A stretch of DNA of 64,000 nt from Ilyomonas sp965277535 (GTDB lineage Bacteria > Bacteroidota > Bacteroidia > Chitinophagales > Chitinophagaceae), in NCBI GenBank assembly GCA_965277535.1, contig OZ255825.1:4582187-4646186 (forward strand). Direction: 5' to 3'. Of this stretch, positions 7,207 through 15,685 are shown piece by piece. Within the stretch, counting starts at the first letter, position 1, and every line of letters begins with the position of its first letter. The notes beneath the pieces were generated by a model. That model was not told the DNA's origin and searched no databases. It worked only from the letters and a program-made list of their open reading frames with translations. The position numbers were made by a program, and so were the translations under genes.

Positions 7207-10062
7207 TCACAACCCTAATTCCGCCTTAATAAATGGCGCAGTGCGGCTTTCTTTGTTGTTCACCATTTCTTCGGGTGTGCCAGTGAACAAAACCCTGCCA
7301 CCACCTTCGCCGCCTTCTGGTCCCAAATCAATAATGTAATCCGCCACTTTGATGACGTCTAAATTGTGTTCAATAACAAGCACTGTATTGCCTCTGTCAA
7401 CCAATTTATTCAACACATCCAGCAAGTGTTGAATGTCCTGAAAATGCAAACCTGTTGTGGGTTCATCTAAAATATAAAAGGTTTTGCCCGTGTCTTTTTT
7501 TGCCAGTTCCGTTGCCAGCTTCACGCGCTGCGCTTCACCGCCACTCAGCGTTACAGCCGATTGTCCAAGCGTGATATAACCCAAGCCAACATCCTGCAGC
7601 ACTTTGATTTTGCGGTATAAATAAGGCACTGCATGAAAGAACTCAACGGCTTCATCTACCGTCATGTCAAGCACATCGGAAATGGATTTTCCTTTGTACC
7701 GAATTTCCAAAGTCTCGCGATTGTATCGCCTGCCATTGCACTTTTCGCAGTGCACATACACATCGGGCAAGAAGTTCATTTCTATCACGCGCATACCACC
7801 GCCTTCGCATACATCGCAACGACCACCTTTTACGTTAAAAGAAAACCTGCCCGCATTATAGCCTCTAATTTTTGCTTCGGGAATCGCAGCAAACAAGGTT
7901 CGGATGTCGGTAAAGAAACCGCAGTAAGTAGCGGGATTGCTACGCGGCGTTCTGCCAATGGGCGATTGGTCTATCTCAATCACTTTATCAATGTGTTCTA
8001 ACCCTTTGAGCCCTTTATAATCCAACGCTGCCGTGCGCGAGCCATAGCAATGTTGCGATAACAAAGGATATAAGGTTTCATTAATTAAAGTTGATTTGCC
8101 GCTTCCGCTTACACCCGATACCACAATAAATTTTCCCAACGGGAATTGTGCAGTTACATTTTTTAAATTGTTGCCATCGGCGCCAACCAACTCCAACACT
8201 TTTCCATTGCCTTTTCTGCGTTCGGTTGGTATGGCAATGCTTTTTTTCCCGCTTAAATATTGCGCCGTTTCCGAGCCTGATTTCAACACCATTTTTGGCG
8301 TACCTGCTGCGACAATAACACCTCCATGTTTACCCGCGCCAGGACCAATATCAACGAGATGGTCGGCTGCCATCATAATGTCTTTATCGTGTTCAACTAC
8401 CAAAATGCTGTTGCCAATATTGCGAAGATTTTGTAAAGCCTTTATCAGCCTTTGATTGTCTCTTTGATGAAGTCCAATGGAAGGTTCATCGAGGATATAA
8501 GTGATGCCTTGCAGTTGCGAGCCGATCTGCGTTGCCAGCCGTATGCGTTGCGCTTCGCCACCGCTTAACGTTCGCGAAGCGCGATTGAGCGTAAGATACG
8601 TTAAACCCACGTCCAGTAAGAATTGTAGCCGTTCACGTATTTCTTTAATGATGTCTTTGGCAATGATGTTTTGTTTGTTGGATAACCGCTTTTCGACGCC
8701 TTCAAACCAAAGGAACAGCTTATCCAGATCTTTATCGCTCAGCTGCGATATGTTTTGATTATCTACGCGAAACCAAACGCTTTCCCGTTTGAGCCTTGTT
8801 CCCAAACAGGTTGGACAGGTTTTTAATTGCATAAATTTCTCAACCCACTCGCGCATGTGATCGGTGCTGGTACTTGAATTGAACCAGCGGTTGAGCATCG
8901 GAATGATGCCTTCAAACTCGCCGGAATATATGTCGTAAGGCTGGCTGTAATCGCGTTCTTCATCAGTTCCTTCTTCGTTTCCCCACAACAAAAAATTAAG
9001 GGCGGTTTCTGGCAATTCTTTGATGGATTTATCTAAAGCAATCTTTCTTTTTTTAGCAAGGCTCGATACGTTTTTATAAACAAAGGCTTCGCGTTCTTCA
9101 CCCAATGGCGCAATGCCGCCATCTTTGATGCTTTTGTTTTTATCAGGAATGATTTCATCTATGCTTACAGTGTAAACGGAACCTAAGCCTTTGCAGGTCG
9201 GACAGGCGCCATACGGCGAATTGAAAGAGAAAGCATTTGGAGATGGTTCTTCATAAGAAATGCCTGTGTCTTCGCACATCAGTTGCTTTGAATATTGAAT
9301 TGCCTTATCGTTATCATTTACCAATAAAAACATCAAATCTTTGCCAGTCTTCAAAGTTTGCTGAACGCTTTGACTCAACCTCACTTTCATTGCATCGGTA
9401 ACCGGCAAACGATCTACAACCACTTCAATGTCGTGAATCTTATAACGGTCAACCTGCATTTTTTGCGTTATATCTTTTACTTCACCATCCACTCGCACTT
9501 TTACAAAACCACGTTTGCGTATGTCTTCAAACAATTCCCGGTAATGACCTTTGCGTCCGCGCACAAGTGGTGCGAGAAGTGTTATCTTTTGATCTTTAAA
9601 CCGTTCGGTTATATTTTGAACAATTTCTTCTTCGCTCCACTTTACCATTTTTTTGCCCGTGTTGTAACTATAAGCTTCGCCGATGCGGGCAAACAACAGT
9701 CGCAAAAAATCATAGATTTCGGTGATAGTACCAACGGTAGAGCGCGGGTTCTTCCCGGTTGTTTTTTGTTCAATAGAAATAACCGGGCTTAAGCCGATGA
9801 TTTTATCTACATCAGGCCGCTCCATATCGCCGATAAACTGCCGTGCATAGGCACTGAAGCTTTCCATATAACGGCGCTGACCTTCGTTGTAAATGGTATC
9901 AAAGGCAAGCGACGATTTGCCGCTGCCGCTCACGCCGGTGAATACTACCAGTTTGTTTTTTGGAATACTAATATCAATGTTTTTCAGGTTGTGCTCACGT
10001 GCCCCGATTACTTCTATTTGTTCGTCATCTATTGCCGGTTGCAATTCTTTCCTTTTTGCCAT
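7207..10062 (-). CDS. uvrA: Excinuclease ABC subunit A
   Basis: UvrA is the damage-recognition ATPase of nucleotide excision repair and works as a dimer with UvrB. The 951-residue product has two ABC cassettes: Walker A GVSGSGKSSL near residue 45 and GVSGSGKSTL near 655, each with an LSGGEAQR signature, and UvrA zinc-finger cysteines (CPTCKGLGSV, CDVCEGGGMR with CEKCNGRRYN). Length matches the family. I chose the ATG at 10062 (MAKRKELQ) because a TTG four codons upstream overlaps a TATATTTG promoter box. It is transcribed alone on the minus strand. Confidence 0.97.
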   Translation of the reverse strand: MAKRKELQPAIDDEQIEVIGAREHNLKNIDISIPKNKLVVFTGVSGSGKSSLAFDTIYNEGQRRYMESFSAYARQFIGDMERPDVDKIIGLSPVISIEQKTTGKNPRSTVGTITEIYDFLRLLFARIGEAYSYNTGKKMVKWSEEEIVQNITERFKDQKITLLAPLVRGRKGHYRELFEDIRKRGFVKVRVDGEVKDITQKMQVDRYKIHDIEVVVDRLPVTDAMKVRLSQSVQQTLKTGKDLMFLLVNDNDKAIQYSKQLMCEDTGISYEEPSPNAFSFNSPYGACPTCKGLGSVYTVSIDEIIPDKNKSIKDGGIAPLGEEREAFVYKNVSSLAKKRKIALDKSIKELPETALNFLLWGNEEGTDEERDYSQPYDIYSGEFEGIIPMLNRWFNSSTSTDHMREWVEKFMQLKTCPTCLGTRLKRESVWFRVDNQNISQLSDKDLDKLFLWFEGVEKRLSNKQNIIAKDIIKEIRERLQFLLDVGLTYLTLNRASRTLSGGEAQRIRLATQIGSQLQGITYILDEPSIGLHQRDNQRLIKALQNLRNIGNSILVVEHDKDIMMAADHLVDIGPGAGKHGGVIVAAGTPKMVLKSGSETAQYLSGKKSIAIPTERRKGNGKVLELVGADGNNLKNVTAQFPLGKFIVVSGVSGSGKSTLINETLYPLLSQHCYGSRTAALDYKGLKGLEHIDKVIEIDQSPIGRTPRSNPATYCGFFTDIRTLFAAIPEAKIRGYNAGRFSFNVKGGRCDVCEGGGMRVIEMNFLPDVYVHCEKCNGRRYNRETLEIRYKGKSISDVLDMTVDEAVEFFHAVPYLYRKIKVLQDVGLGYITLGQSAVTLSGGEAQRVKLATELAKKDTGKTFYILDEPTTGLHFQDIQHLLDVLNKLVDRGNTVLVIEHNLDVIKVADYIIDLGPEGGEGGGRVLFTGTPEEMVNNKESRTAPFIKAELGL

Positions 10063-10071
10063 AGGTAGGTG

Positions 10072-10099
10072 CAAATATATTTCAGAAATGGTGGTGCAA
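10072..10099 (-). promoter_or_regulatory. uvrA promoter, TTG - 17 bp - TATATTTG
   Basis: On the minus strand a TTG (10099-10097) is followed after 17 bases by TATATTTG (10079-10072), matching the Bacteroidota sigma factor consensus. It lies 9 bases before the uvrA ATG, so the transcript would have a very short leader, which supports the start at 10062. Confidence 0.6.
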
Positions 10100-10293
10100 C
10101 GCTAATAATCTTAGTTTTGGTTTTGCCTGTTTTTTTGAGTAAAAATGCCTCTGAAGATTGAACCGATTACCGCAGGCGATTTCTTTTTATTTTTGCCCAT
10201 TTTTCATTCCATGATTATTACCAATTCTTTAATGGAAAGGTTTTACTTTGTGGTGTAATTTTATAATACTGAAAAATAAAAATTCAGAAAACT

Positions 10294-11061
10294 ATGGCTT
10301 TATTTCAATCGGGAAATCCTACGTTATCCCAAAAAATTTTTGAACGTTCTATTGACAGTGCCGACACCGGAGTGATGACCGTGAGAGGTTCTATTACCAA
10401 GTTTGGTTTTTTAATGCTGATGGTAATTGCCGGTGCAGCCTACACCTGGAATATGTATGAAGTCAGACCACAAACAATGACCACAATGTTGTGGGTTGGT
10501 TTGATTGGCGGCTTGGTAACAGGTCTTGTGGTTTCTTTCAAACCCACGCTGGCTAAGTATTTGGCTCCTGCTTACGGTTTGCTCGAAGGCTTTGTAATTG
10601 GTGCTTTATCAGCCATTGTGAATGCCATGTTTGCCACTAAATTTCCGAACCTTGTATTAACGGCTGTGGGTTTAACATTCGGCGTTGCCATTGCAATGTT
10701 TCTTTTATACAATTTCAGAATTATTCGTCCAACGCAAAAGTTCAGGGCTATCATTATGGGCTCGGTGCTGGGCATTATGTTGTTTTATTTGATTACAATT
10801 TTGCTTTCTGCTTTTGGCGTTCATATGCAGTTTATGAGCATCACCGATAGCAGCCCGCTTGGCATTGGCATTAGTTTATTTGTGGTGGCCATTGCTTCTA
10901 TGAGTTTAATATTAGATTTTGAAAACATTGAAGTGGGTGCGCAAACCGGTGCGCCTAAATATATGGAATGGTACAGTGCCTGGGGCTTATTGGTTACCAT
11001 GGTTTGGCTGTACATTGAAGTGCTGAAATTGTTGAGCCGCCTCGCAAGCAGCAGAAATTAA
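10294..11061 (+). CDS. Bax inhibitor-1/YccA family membrane protein
   Basis: A 255-residue inner-membrane protein with seven predicted hydrophobic helices (about residues 32-50, 65-83, 92-113, 117-137, 148-168, 186-206 and 226-247). The ending FENIEVGAQTGAPKYMEWY followed by a helix with WLYIEVLKL is characteristic of the bacterial BaxI_1 branch. Members are linked to membrane protein quality control and ion leak in other organisms; the role here is not known. It is a single gene followed by a clear terminator. Confidence 0.88.
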   Translation: MALFQSGNPTLSQKIFERSIDSADTGVMTVRGSITKFGFLMLMVIAGAAYTWNMYEVRPQTMTTMLWVGLIGGLVTGLVVSFKPTLAKYLAPAYGLLEGFVIGALSAIVNAMFATKFPNLVLTAVGLTFGVAIAMFLLYNFRIIRPTQKFRAIIMGSVLGIMLFYLITILLSAFGVHMQFMSITDSSPLGIGISLFVVAIASMSLILDFENIEVGAQTGAPKYMEWYSAWGLLVTMVWLYIEVLKLLSRLASSRN

Positions 11062-11090
11062 ACGAATTGTTTTGTGTTCACAAAAGAAAA

Positions 11091-11117
11091 AGAGTTGATG
11101 TCGCATCAACTCTTTTT
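11091..11117 (+). terminator. Rho-independent terminator of the YccA-family gene
   Basis: Stem AGAGTTGATG, loop TCG, stem CATCAACTCT and then a T-run. It lies 30 bases after the stop codon. Confidence 0.85.
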
Positions 11118-11213
11118 TGTTGCAGAATATTCCTGCAAAAACAAAAAATGAAGAATTTGATTCTTCACTTTTTGTTTTTCTCGTAGCTCAAAGCTCATCG
11201 CTCGCAGTTTCTT

Positions 11214-11561
11214 CTACATGTGCAACTTTTCCTTTTTTCCCAAGAGTTCGTCTACTGTTTCCCGATACATTTCATCTGGCACACAACAATCCACAGGGCA
11301 CACAGCGGCGCATTGCGGCTCTTCATGAAAGCCCTGGCATTCAGTGCATTTATTGGGCGTAATATAATAAGTGTCAACAGAAACAGGAGTGAAGCGATCA
11401 TCGGCATTTACTAATTGTCCATCCATTAATGTAAAACTGCCGGTTACGCTGGTGCCATCTTTTATCGCCCATTCAACACCACCTTCATAAATGGCATTGT
11501 TCGGGCATTCCGGCTCACAGGCGCCACAGTTAATACATTCATCGGTTATCTTTATTGCCAT
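11214..11561 (-). CDS. 4Fe-4S dicluster ferredoxin
   Basis: A 115-residue electron carrier with two 4Fe-4S clusters. The first cluster motif is CINCGACEPECP at residues 10-21. The second is CTECQGF..QCAAVCPVDC, with eight residues between the second and third cysteines, the spacing of Allochromatium-type ferredoxins. About 40 residues separate the two motifs. It is divergent from the acyl-CoA reductase gene at 11623, and this pairing recurs in Bacteroidota, which suggests but does not prove electron transfer in the same pathway. Confidence 0.92.
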   Translation of the reverse strand: MAIKITDECINCGACEPECPNNAIYEGGVEWAIKDGTSVTGSFTLMDGQLVNADDRFTPVSVDTYYITPNKCTECQGFHEEPQCAAVCPVDCCVPDEMYRETVDELLGKKEKLHM

Positions 11562-11622
11562 ATTATGTTCTTTTTATCAAGGTTTACAAACTACTTTTGC
11601 AGCCCAAAAATAGTGCTGAAAA

Positions 11623-12618
11623 ATGAATGTGCAAGAACGGCTGAATTTATTAGTGCAGTTGGGCAACTACATGCAAAGCGATAGCGAAGATTGGAACGCT
11701 GCAAAGCACAGGGCTTATTTAAAAAATCAATGGTTTATTCCTCAGTTTATTCAATTGGCTGTAACTAATATCTGCAATGAATATCTGCAACAAGAAGTGT
11801 TGCAAAGTGTAGTTCAGCAATATAAAATTGGCGAACCCATTCAACCAAAAACCGTAGGCATTGTAATGGCTGGAAACGTTCCCCTGGTTGGCTTTCACGA
11901 TTTTTTATGCGTGTTTTTGAGTGGTCATCATGCAGCTATAAAATTATCCTCCAAAGACGATGTGTTGCTTCCGTTCTTATTGAGTAAAATGAAGAGCTGG
12001 AATGATGAGTTTGTAACTTATGTAACCGTTGCCGAAACATTGAAAAACTGCGATGCTTACATTGCCACAGGAAGCAACAATTCAAGCCGTTATTTTGAAT
12101 TTTACTTTGCAAAATATCCTCATATTATCCGCAAAAATAAAACCTCTGTTGCCATTATAGAAGGCAATGAAACTGACAAAGAGTTGAGTTTACTTGCCGA
12201 TGATATTTCGCTGTATTTTGGTTTGGGTTGCCGCAATGTAACGAAGCTGTTTGTACCTGAAGGCTACGATTTTATTCCGCTTCTCGAAGCTTTGAAAAAG
12301 TATGATTATTTTTTGGAGTTTCACAAATACAAAAACAATTACGATTATCATCTTGCACTTTTGATTATGAGCAACAAGTTTTACATGAACAACGGTTCTG
12401 TTTTATTAGCCGAAAATGTATCTGCTTTTGCCCCGGTTGCCCAACTCAATTTTAGTTATTACAATTCGATAAAAGAAACCGTTTCTACTCTGCAAAACAA
12501 CAGCGATGTTCAGTGCATTGTTGGTCACCATCACATACCTTTTGGAAATGCCCAAAAGCCTTGCTTCACCGACTTTGCAGATGGTACCGATACTTTACAA
12601 TTTTTGATGAATTTGTAA
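11623..12618 (+). CDS. Acyl-CoA reductase, LuxC-like
   Basis: A 331-residue member of the LuxC acyl-CoA/acyl-protein reductase family, within the aldehyde dehydrogenase superfamily. It would reduce fatty acyl thioesters to aldehydes with NAD(P)H. Family segments include TVGIVMAGNVPLVGFHDFL near residue 85, the AAIKLSSKDDVLLPFL nucleotide-binding region, ATGSNNSSRYFEFYF near 148, and FGLGCRNVTKLFVPEGYDF, in which the cysteine is the likely acyl-accepting residue. It is slightly shorter than luminous-bacteria LuxC. Use of the aldehyde is unknown; no luciferase operon is present. Confidence 0.85.
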   Translation: MNVQERLNLLVQLGNYMQSDSEDWNAAKHRAYLKNQWFIPQFIQLAVTNICNEYLQQEVLQSVVQQYKIGEPIQPKTVGIVMAGNVPLVGFHDFLCVFLSGHHAAIKLSSKDDVLLPFLLSKMKSWNDEFVTYVTVAETLKNCDAYIATGSNNSSRYFEFYFAKYPHIIRKNKTSVAIIEGNETDKELSLLADDISLYFGLGCRNVTKLFVPEGYDFIPLLEALKKYDYFLEFHKYKNNYDYHLALLIMSNKFYMNNGSVLLAENVSAFAPVAQLNFSYYNSIKETVSTLQNNSDVQCIVGHHHIPFGNAQKPCFTDFADGTDTLQFLMNL

Positions 12619-12691
12619 ATGTTCACTAACTTTATTGGCATAAAAATCGTGCGTTTGTAAACTATTATTCACCAATAAACGATTGCAGCTC

Positions 12692-12880
12692 ATGGACAAA
12701 TTAGAACTAAAAGGTAAGTGGAATGAAATTAAAGGCAAAGTAAAACAAGAACATGCCGACCTTACCGACGACGACCTAAAATATGAAGAAGGCAAAGACG
12801 ATGAATTTTTGGGAAGATTGCAGCAAAAAACCGGACGGGCAAAAGACGATTTAATCAAGTGGTTAAGAAGTCTTGGTTAA
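12692..12880 (+). CDS. CsbD family stress-response protein
   Basis: A 62-residue hydrophilic protein starting MDKLELKGKWNEIKGKVKQE, which is the CsbD signature (an xGxWxxxKGKVKE helix), then DLTDDDL and a C-terminal QKTGRAKDDLIKWL helix. In other bacteria such proteins are induced by general stress; the biochemical role is unknown. I use the ATG at 12692 rather than the TTG nine bases earlier. A strong terminator follows. Confidence 0.9.
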   Translation: MDKLELKGKWNEIKGKVKQEHADLTDDDLKYEEGKDDEFLGRLQQKTGRAKDDLIKWLRSLG

Positions 12881-12892
12881 AGTTAGCTGACG

Positions 12893-12930
12893 AAAAATGT
12901 TCTCTTCTTCAAAAAGAGGAGAACATTTTT
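12893..12930. terminator. Hairpin terminator after the csbD-like gene
   Basis: AAAATGTTCTCTTCTT is followed by a short loop and AAGAGGAGAACATTTT with one mismatch. A-rich and T-rich flanks make it usable in both directions. Confidence 0.75.
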
Positions 12931-12946
12931 GGTAAATTCTTTCAAG

Positions 12947-13852
12947 ATGGAATGGGGCAAAATTGATATACAGCAATTAAACAAAATTAACTTCGTGCTA
13001 CCGCCGGAGCCTGCCGAAAATTTGTCTATCCTCAATAAAAAAATAAAATCCAACACTCAACTCTATATCGGATGCGCACGATGGGGAACGAAAGAATGGT
13101 TAGGACATTTTTATCCCGATAACATAAAAGAAAAAGATTACCTCTATTACTATTCAAAGCTGTTTAATTGTGTTGAACTGAACACCACTTATTATCATGT
13201 TCCTTCTGTTGAACAAGTAAGACATTGGAAAAGCCAAGTCAGCAGCAGCTTTCGGTTTTGCCCGAAATTTCCGCAGTACATTACGCATGTTATGCGGCTG
13301 CAACATTGCGATAAAGAAGTGAGCGAGTTTGTAAATTCTATCGCTCTATTTGAGGAAACTTTGGGTCCTGTGTTTTTAATGCCCAACCCGCAAATGGGAG
13401 TGGCCGAATTGCCCATTATCAAACGATTTATTGAACGATTGCCTTCTTCTTTAGATGTGTTTGTTGAGCTTCGCCACAGCAGTTGGTTTGAAGAGGGATT
13501 GAATGAACAACTCTACGATTTTGTAAGAGAATATAATATTGGGTTAGTAATAACCGATGCTGCCGGCAAACGCGATAATGTGCACATGCACCTGAGCAAG
13601 CCGGAAACATTTATAAGGTTTGTGGGAAATGGTTTGCATACCACCGATTATGCACGCATTCAGCAATGGGTGGGGCGTTTGCAATTGTGGATGAAAGAAG
13701 GCATTAAAAACGTCTATTTTTTTATGCACCAAAACAACAGTCTGAATTCACCGCAACTCAATAAATATTTGATAGAAGAAATCAATGCAAATAGTCCGGT
13801 TCATTTTCCTCCTATTCATTCTATCCGTCCGCAAGCCACTTTGTTTGATTGA
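12947..13852 (+). CDS. DUF72 (YecE-like) TIM-barrel protein
   Basis: A 301-residue DUF72 protein. Family marks are YIGCARWGTKEWLGHFYP near residue 44, the LNTTYYHVPSVEQVRHW segment, FRFCPKFPQYITH, and VELRHSSWF followed later by FIRFVGNGLH and YFFMHQNN. These proteins fold as TIM barrels and may be sugar-isomerase-like or nuclease-like enzymes; the reaction is unknown. I place the start at the ATG at 12947, because the upstream TTG at 12929 lies inside the terminator hairpin. Confidence 0.85.
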   Translation: MEWGKIDIQQLNKINFVLPPEPAENLSILNKKIKSNTQLYIGCARWGTKEWLGHFYPDNIKEKDYLYYYSKLFNCVELNTTYYHVPSVEQVRHWKSQVSSSFRFCPKFPQYITHVMRLQHCDKEVSEFVNSIALFEETLGPVFLMPNPQMGVAELPIIKRFIERLPSSLDVFVELRHSSWFEEGLNEQLYDFVREYNIGLVITDAAGKRDNVHMHLSKPETFIRFVGNGLHTTDYARIQQWVGRLQLWMKEGIKNVYFFMHQNNSLNSPQLNKYLIEEINANSPVHFPPIHSIRPQATLFD

Positions 13853-13898
13853 GAGTTGTTAGATACCAGTTTCCGGTTACCAGTTGCCAGTAAATGAA

Positions 13899-15134
13899 TT
13901 ACATTACAACCTTTGCTTTTTCTTCATCCAATTCATGCTCCCATTTCGAAATAATCAACGTTGCCGCCGCATTGCCAATGATGTTGGTAATGGCTCGCGC
14001 TTCGCTCATAAAACGGTCAATTCCTAAAATTAAAGTCAAACCTGCAACGGGCACATGCCCAACGGTTGGAAGTGTTGCTGCCAACGTAATAAAGCCGCTT
14101 CCTGTAACACCTGCTGCACCTTTTGAAGTCAACAATAAAACGGCTAACAAAGCAAGCTGATGCGATAACGTTAGCGGTGTATCGGTAGCTTGCGCAATAA
14201 ACACCGCAGCCATGGTTAAGTAAATGGAAGTGCCATCTAAATTGAAAGAATAACCCGCCGGGACCACCAAACCCACCACCGATTTTGAACAGCCGGCTTC
14301 TTCTAATTTTTCAATTAATGGCGGCAATGCCGATTCGGATGATGAAGTGCCAAGCACAATCAGTATTTCATTTTTGATGTAAGAAAGCAATTTAAAAATG
14401 TTGAAACCAAAGGCTTTTAAAACAGCACCCAACACAACAACGATGAACAAAATACAGGTAAAATAAAACGTACCCATTAGGCCTGCCAATGGCTTCAATT
14501 GTGCAATGCCATACGCGCCAATGGTATAGCTCATCGCGCCGAAAGCCCCGATAGGAGCGACTTTCATGATGATGTTGATAACGGCAAACAAAGCTTGTGA
14601 TAGCGACTGAATGCCTGACAAAAGGGGCTTTGCTTTTGCACCTACTTTAGATAAGCCAAAACCAAACAAGACGGAAATGAGTAAGATTGGCAATAAATCG
14701 CTTTGTGTAAAAGCACCGACAATAGTTTCGGGAATAATGTGCAAAAGAAAATCAACAACCGTTGTCTGTTCTGTTCCCTTCGCTGTAATGGCTGAAGCAT
14801 CTAGCTTTGCAGGGTTGATGTGCATGTGGGAACCCGGATGAAATAAATTGATTAAAACCAAACCGATGATAAGGGCAAGTGTTGTCATCACTTCAAAATA
14901 CATGATAGCTTTTAAGCCAACACGACCTATTTTTTTTGTATCCTGCATTCCTGCAATGCCGGTAGTGATGGTGCAAAAAATGAGGGGCGCAATCATCATT
15001 TTTATCAACCTGATAAACGCATCGCCAAGCGGTTTCAGGCTTTTAGCAAAGTCGGGATAAAAATGACCGAGCAGAATACCTGCAGTGATAGCAAGAAGCA
15101 CATAGAAGTAAAGCGATTTTGTAATGTTGCGCAT
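13899..15134 (-). CDS. dctA: Dicarboxylate/cation symporter, DctA type
   Basis: A 411-residue secondary transporter of the DAACS family, importing C4-dicarboxylates such as succinate with Na+ or H+. It shows the re-entrant loop serine motif GTSSSESALPPL near residue 268, the GYSFNLDGTSIYLTMAAVF helix, and the substrate-site segment LILGIDRFMSEARAITNIIGNAAATL near 370. The eight membrane helices and two hairpins expected of the family fit the hydrophobicity. It is a single gene with no sensor kinase beside it. Glutamate transport is the main alternative. Confidence 0.9.
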   Translation of the reverse strand: MRNITKSLYFYVLLAITAGILLGHFYPDFAKSLKPLGDAFIRLIKMMIAPLIFCTITTGIAGMQDTKKIGRVGLKAIMYFEVMTTLALIIGLVLINLFHPGSHMHINPAKLDASAITAKGTEQTTVVDFLLHIIPETIVGAFTQSDLLPILLISVLFGFGLSKVGAKAKPLLSGIQSLSQALFAVINIIMKVAPIGAFGAMSYTIGAYGIAQLKPLAGLMGTFYFTCILFIVVVLGAVLKAFGFNIFKLLSYIKNEILIVLGTSSSESALPPLIEKLEEAGCSKSVVGLVVPAGYSFNLDGTSIYLTMAAVFIAQATDTPLTLSHQLALLAVLLLTSKGAAGVTGSGFITLAATLPTVGHVPVAGLTLILGIDRFMSEARAITNIIGNAAATLIISKWEHELDEEKAKVVM

Positions 15135-15238
15135 ACATTATTTTCTAAAGGAAATTTTAATGCAATAAATAAACAAAAATGGTCTTATAATTTATCTTTA
15201 CACAATCGCATTTTCCAATTTTACAATCAGAACTTTTC

Positions 15239-15682
15239 ATGAATCAAACTGCTTTAATTAACTCTTTTATTACAATCGGAATTTTTCTATTGTTTCTGAT
15301 TCTTGCTGTTCTCTTTCTTGTTACGTTACAAAAAACAATGAAAGTTGTTGAACCGGAAAACCGAAGAATGAAGCCAGAACACGTTTGGTTGATGCTAATA
15401 CCGCTGGTTGGTTTTGTTTACGCTTTTCTTGTTGTTATCGCAATTGCAAACAGTTGCAAGCAACAAACAGAGAAATATGGTGTATTTAATCAACAAAAAG
15501 CAACGTTTGGTTTAGGTTTGGCATGGGCAATTTGTTTGCTTGCAGCTTTTTTTTGGAGAATACTTTTCATTCCTGCTACAATTCTGCTCTTTATTTACTG
15601 GTTTAAAATAAATGATATAAGAAAGCAGTTGTTACAACTAAAAGAGGCCTTCGGAAGCAAAGAAGCGGACTCTTATTTATAA
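15239..15682 (+). CDS. Hypothetical membrane protein, four helices
   Basis: A 147-residue protein I do not recognise. Hydrophobic segments at about residues 10-31, 48-68, 88-104 and 106-124 suggest four membrane helices, with a charged loop (VVEPENRRMKPEHVW) after the first and a lysine-rich cytoplasmic tail. It converges on the ABC-F gene with three bases between the stop codons. It lacks a cleavable signal peptide. Confidence 0.65.
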   Translation: MNQTALINSFITIGIFLLFLILAVLFLVTLQKTMKVVEPENRRMKPEHVWLMLIPLVGFVYAFLVVIAIANSCKQQTEKYGVFNQQKATFGLGLAWAICLLAAFFWRILFIPATILLFIYWFKINDIRKQLLQLKEAFGSKEADSYL

Positions 15683-15685
15683 TAC

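Noticed and set aside
10062..10074. TTG start for uvrA four codons upstream
   Set aside because: It coincides with the TATATTTG promoter box and would precede any plausible transcript start.
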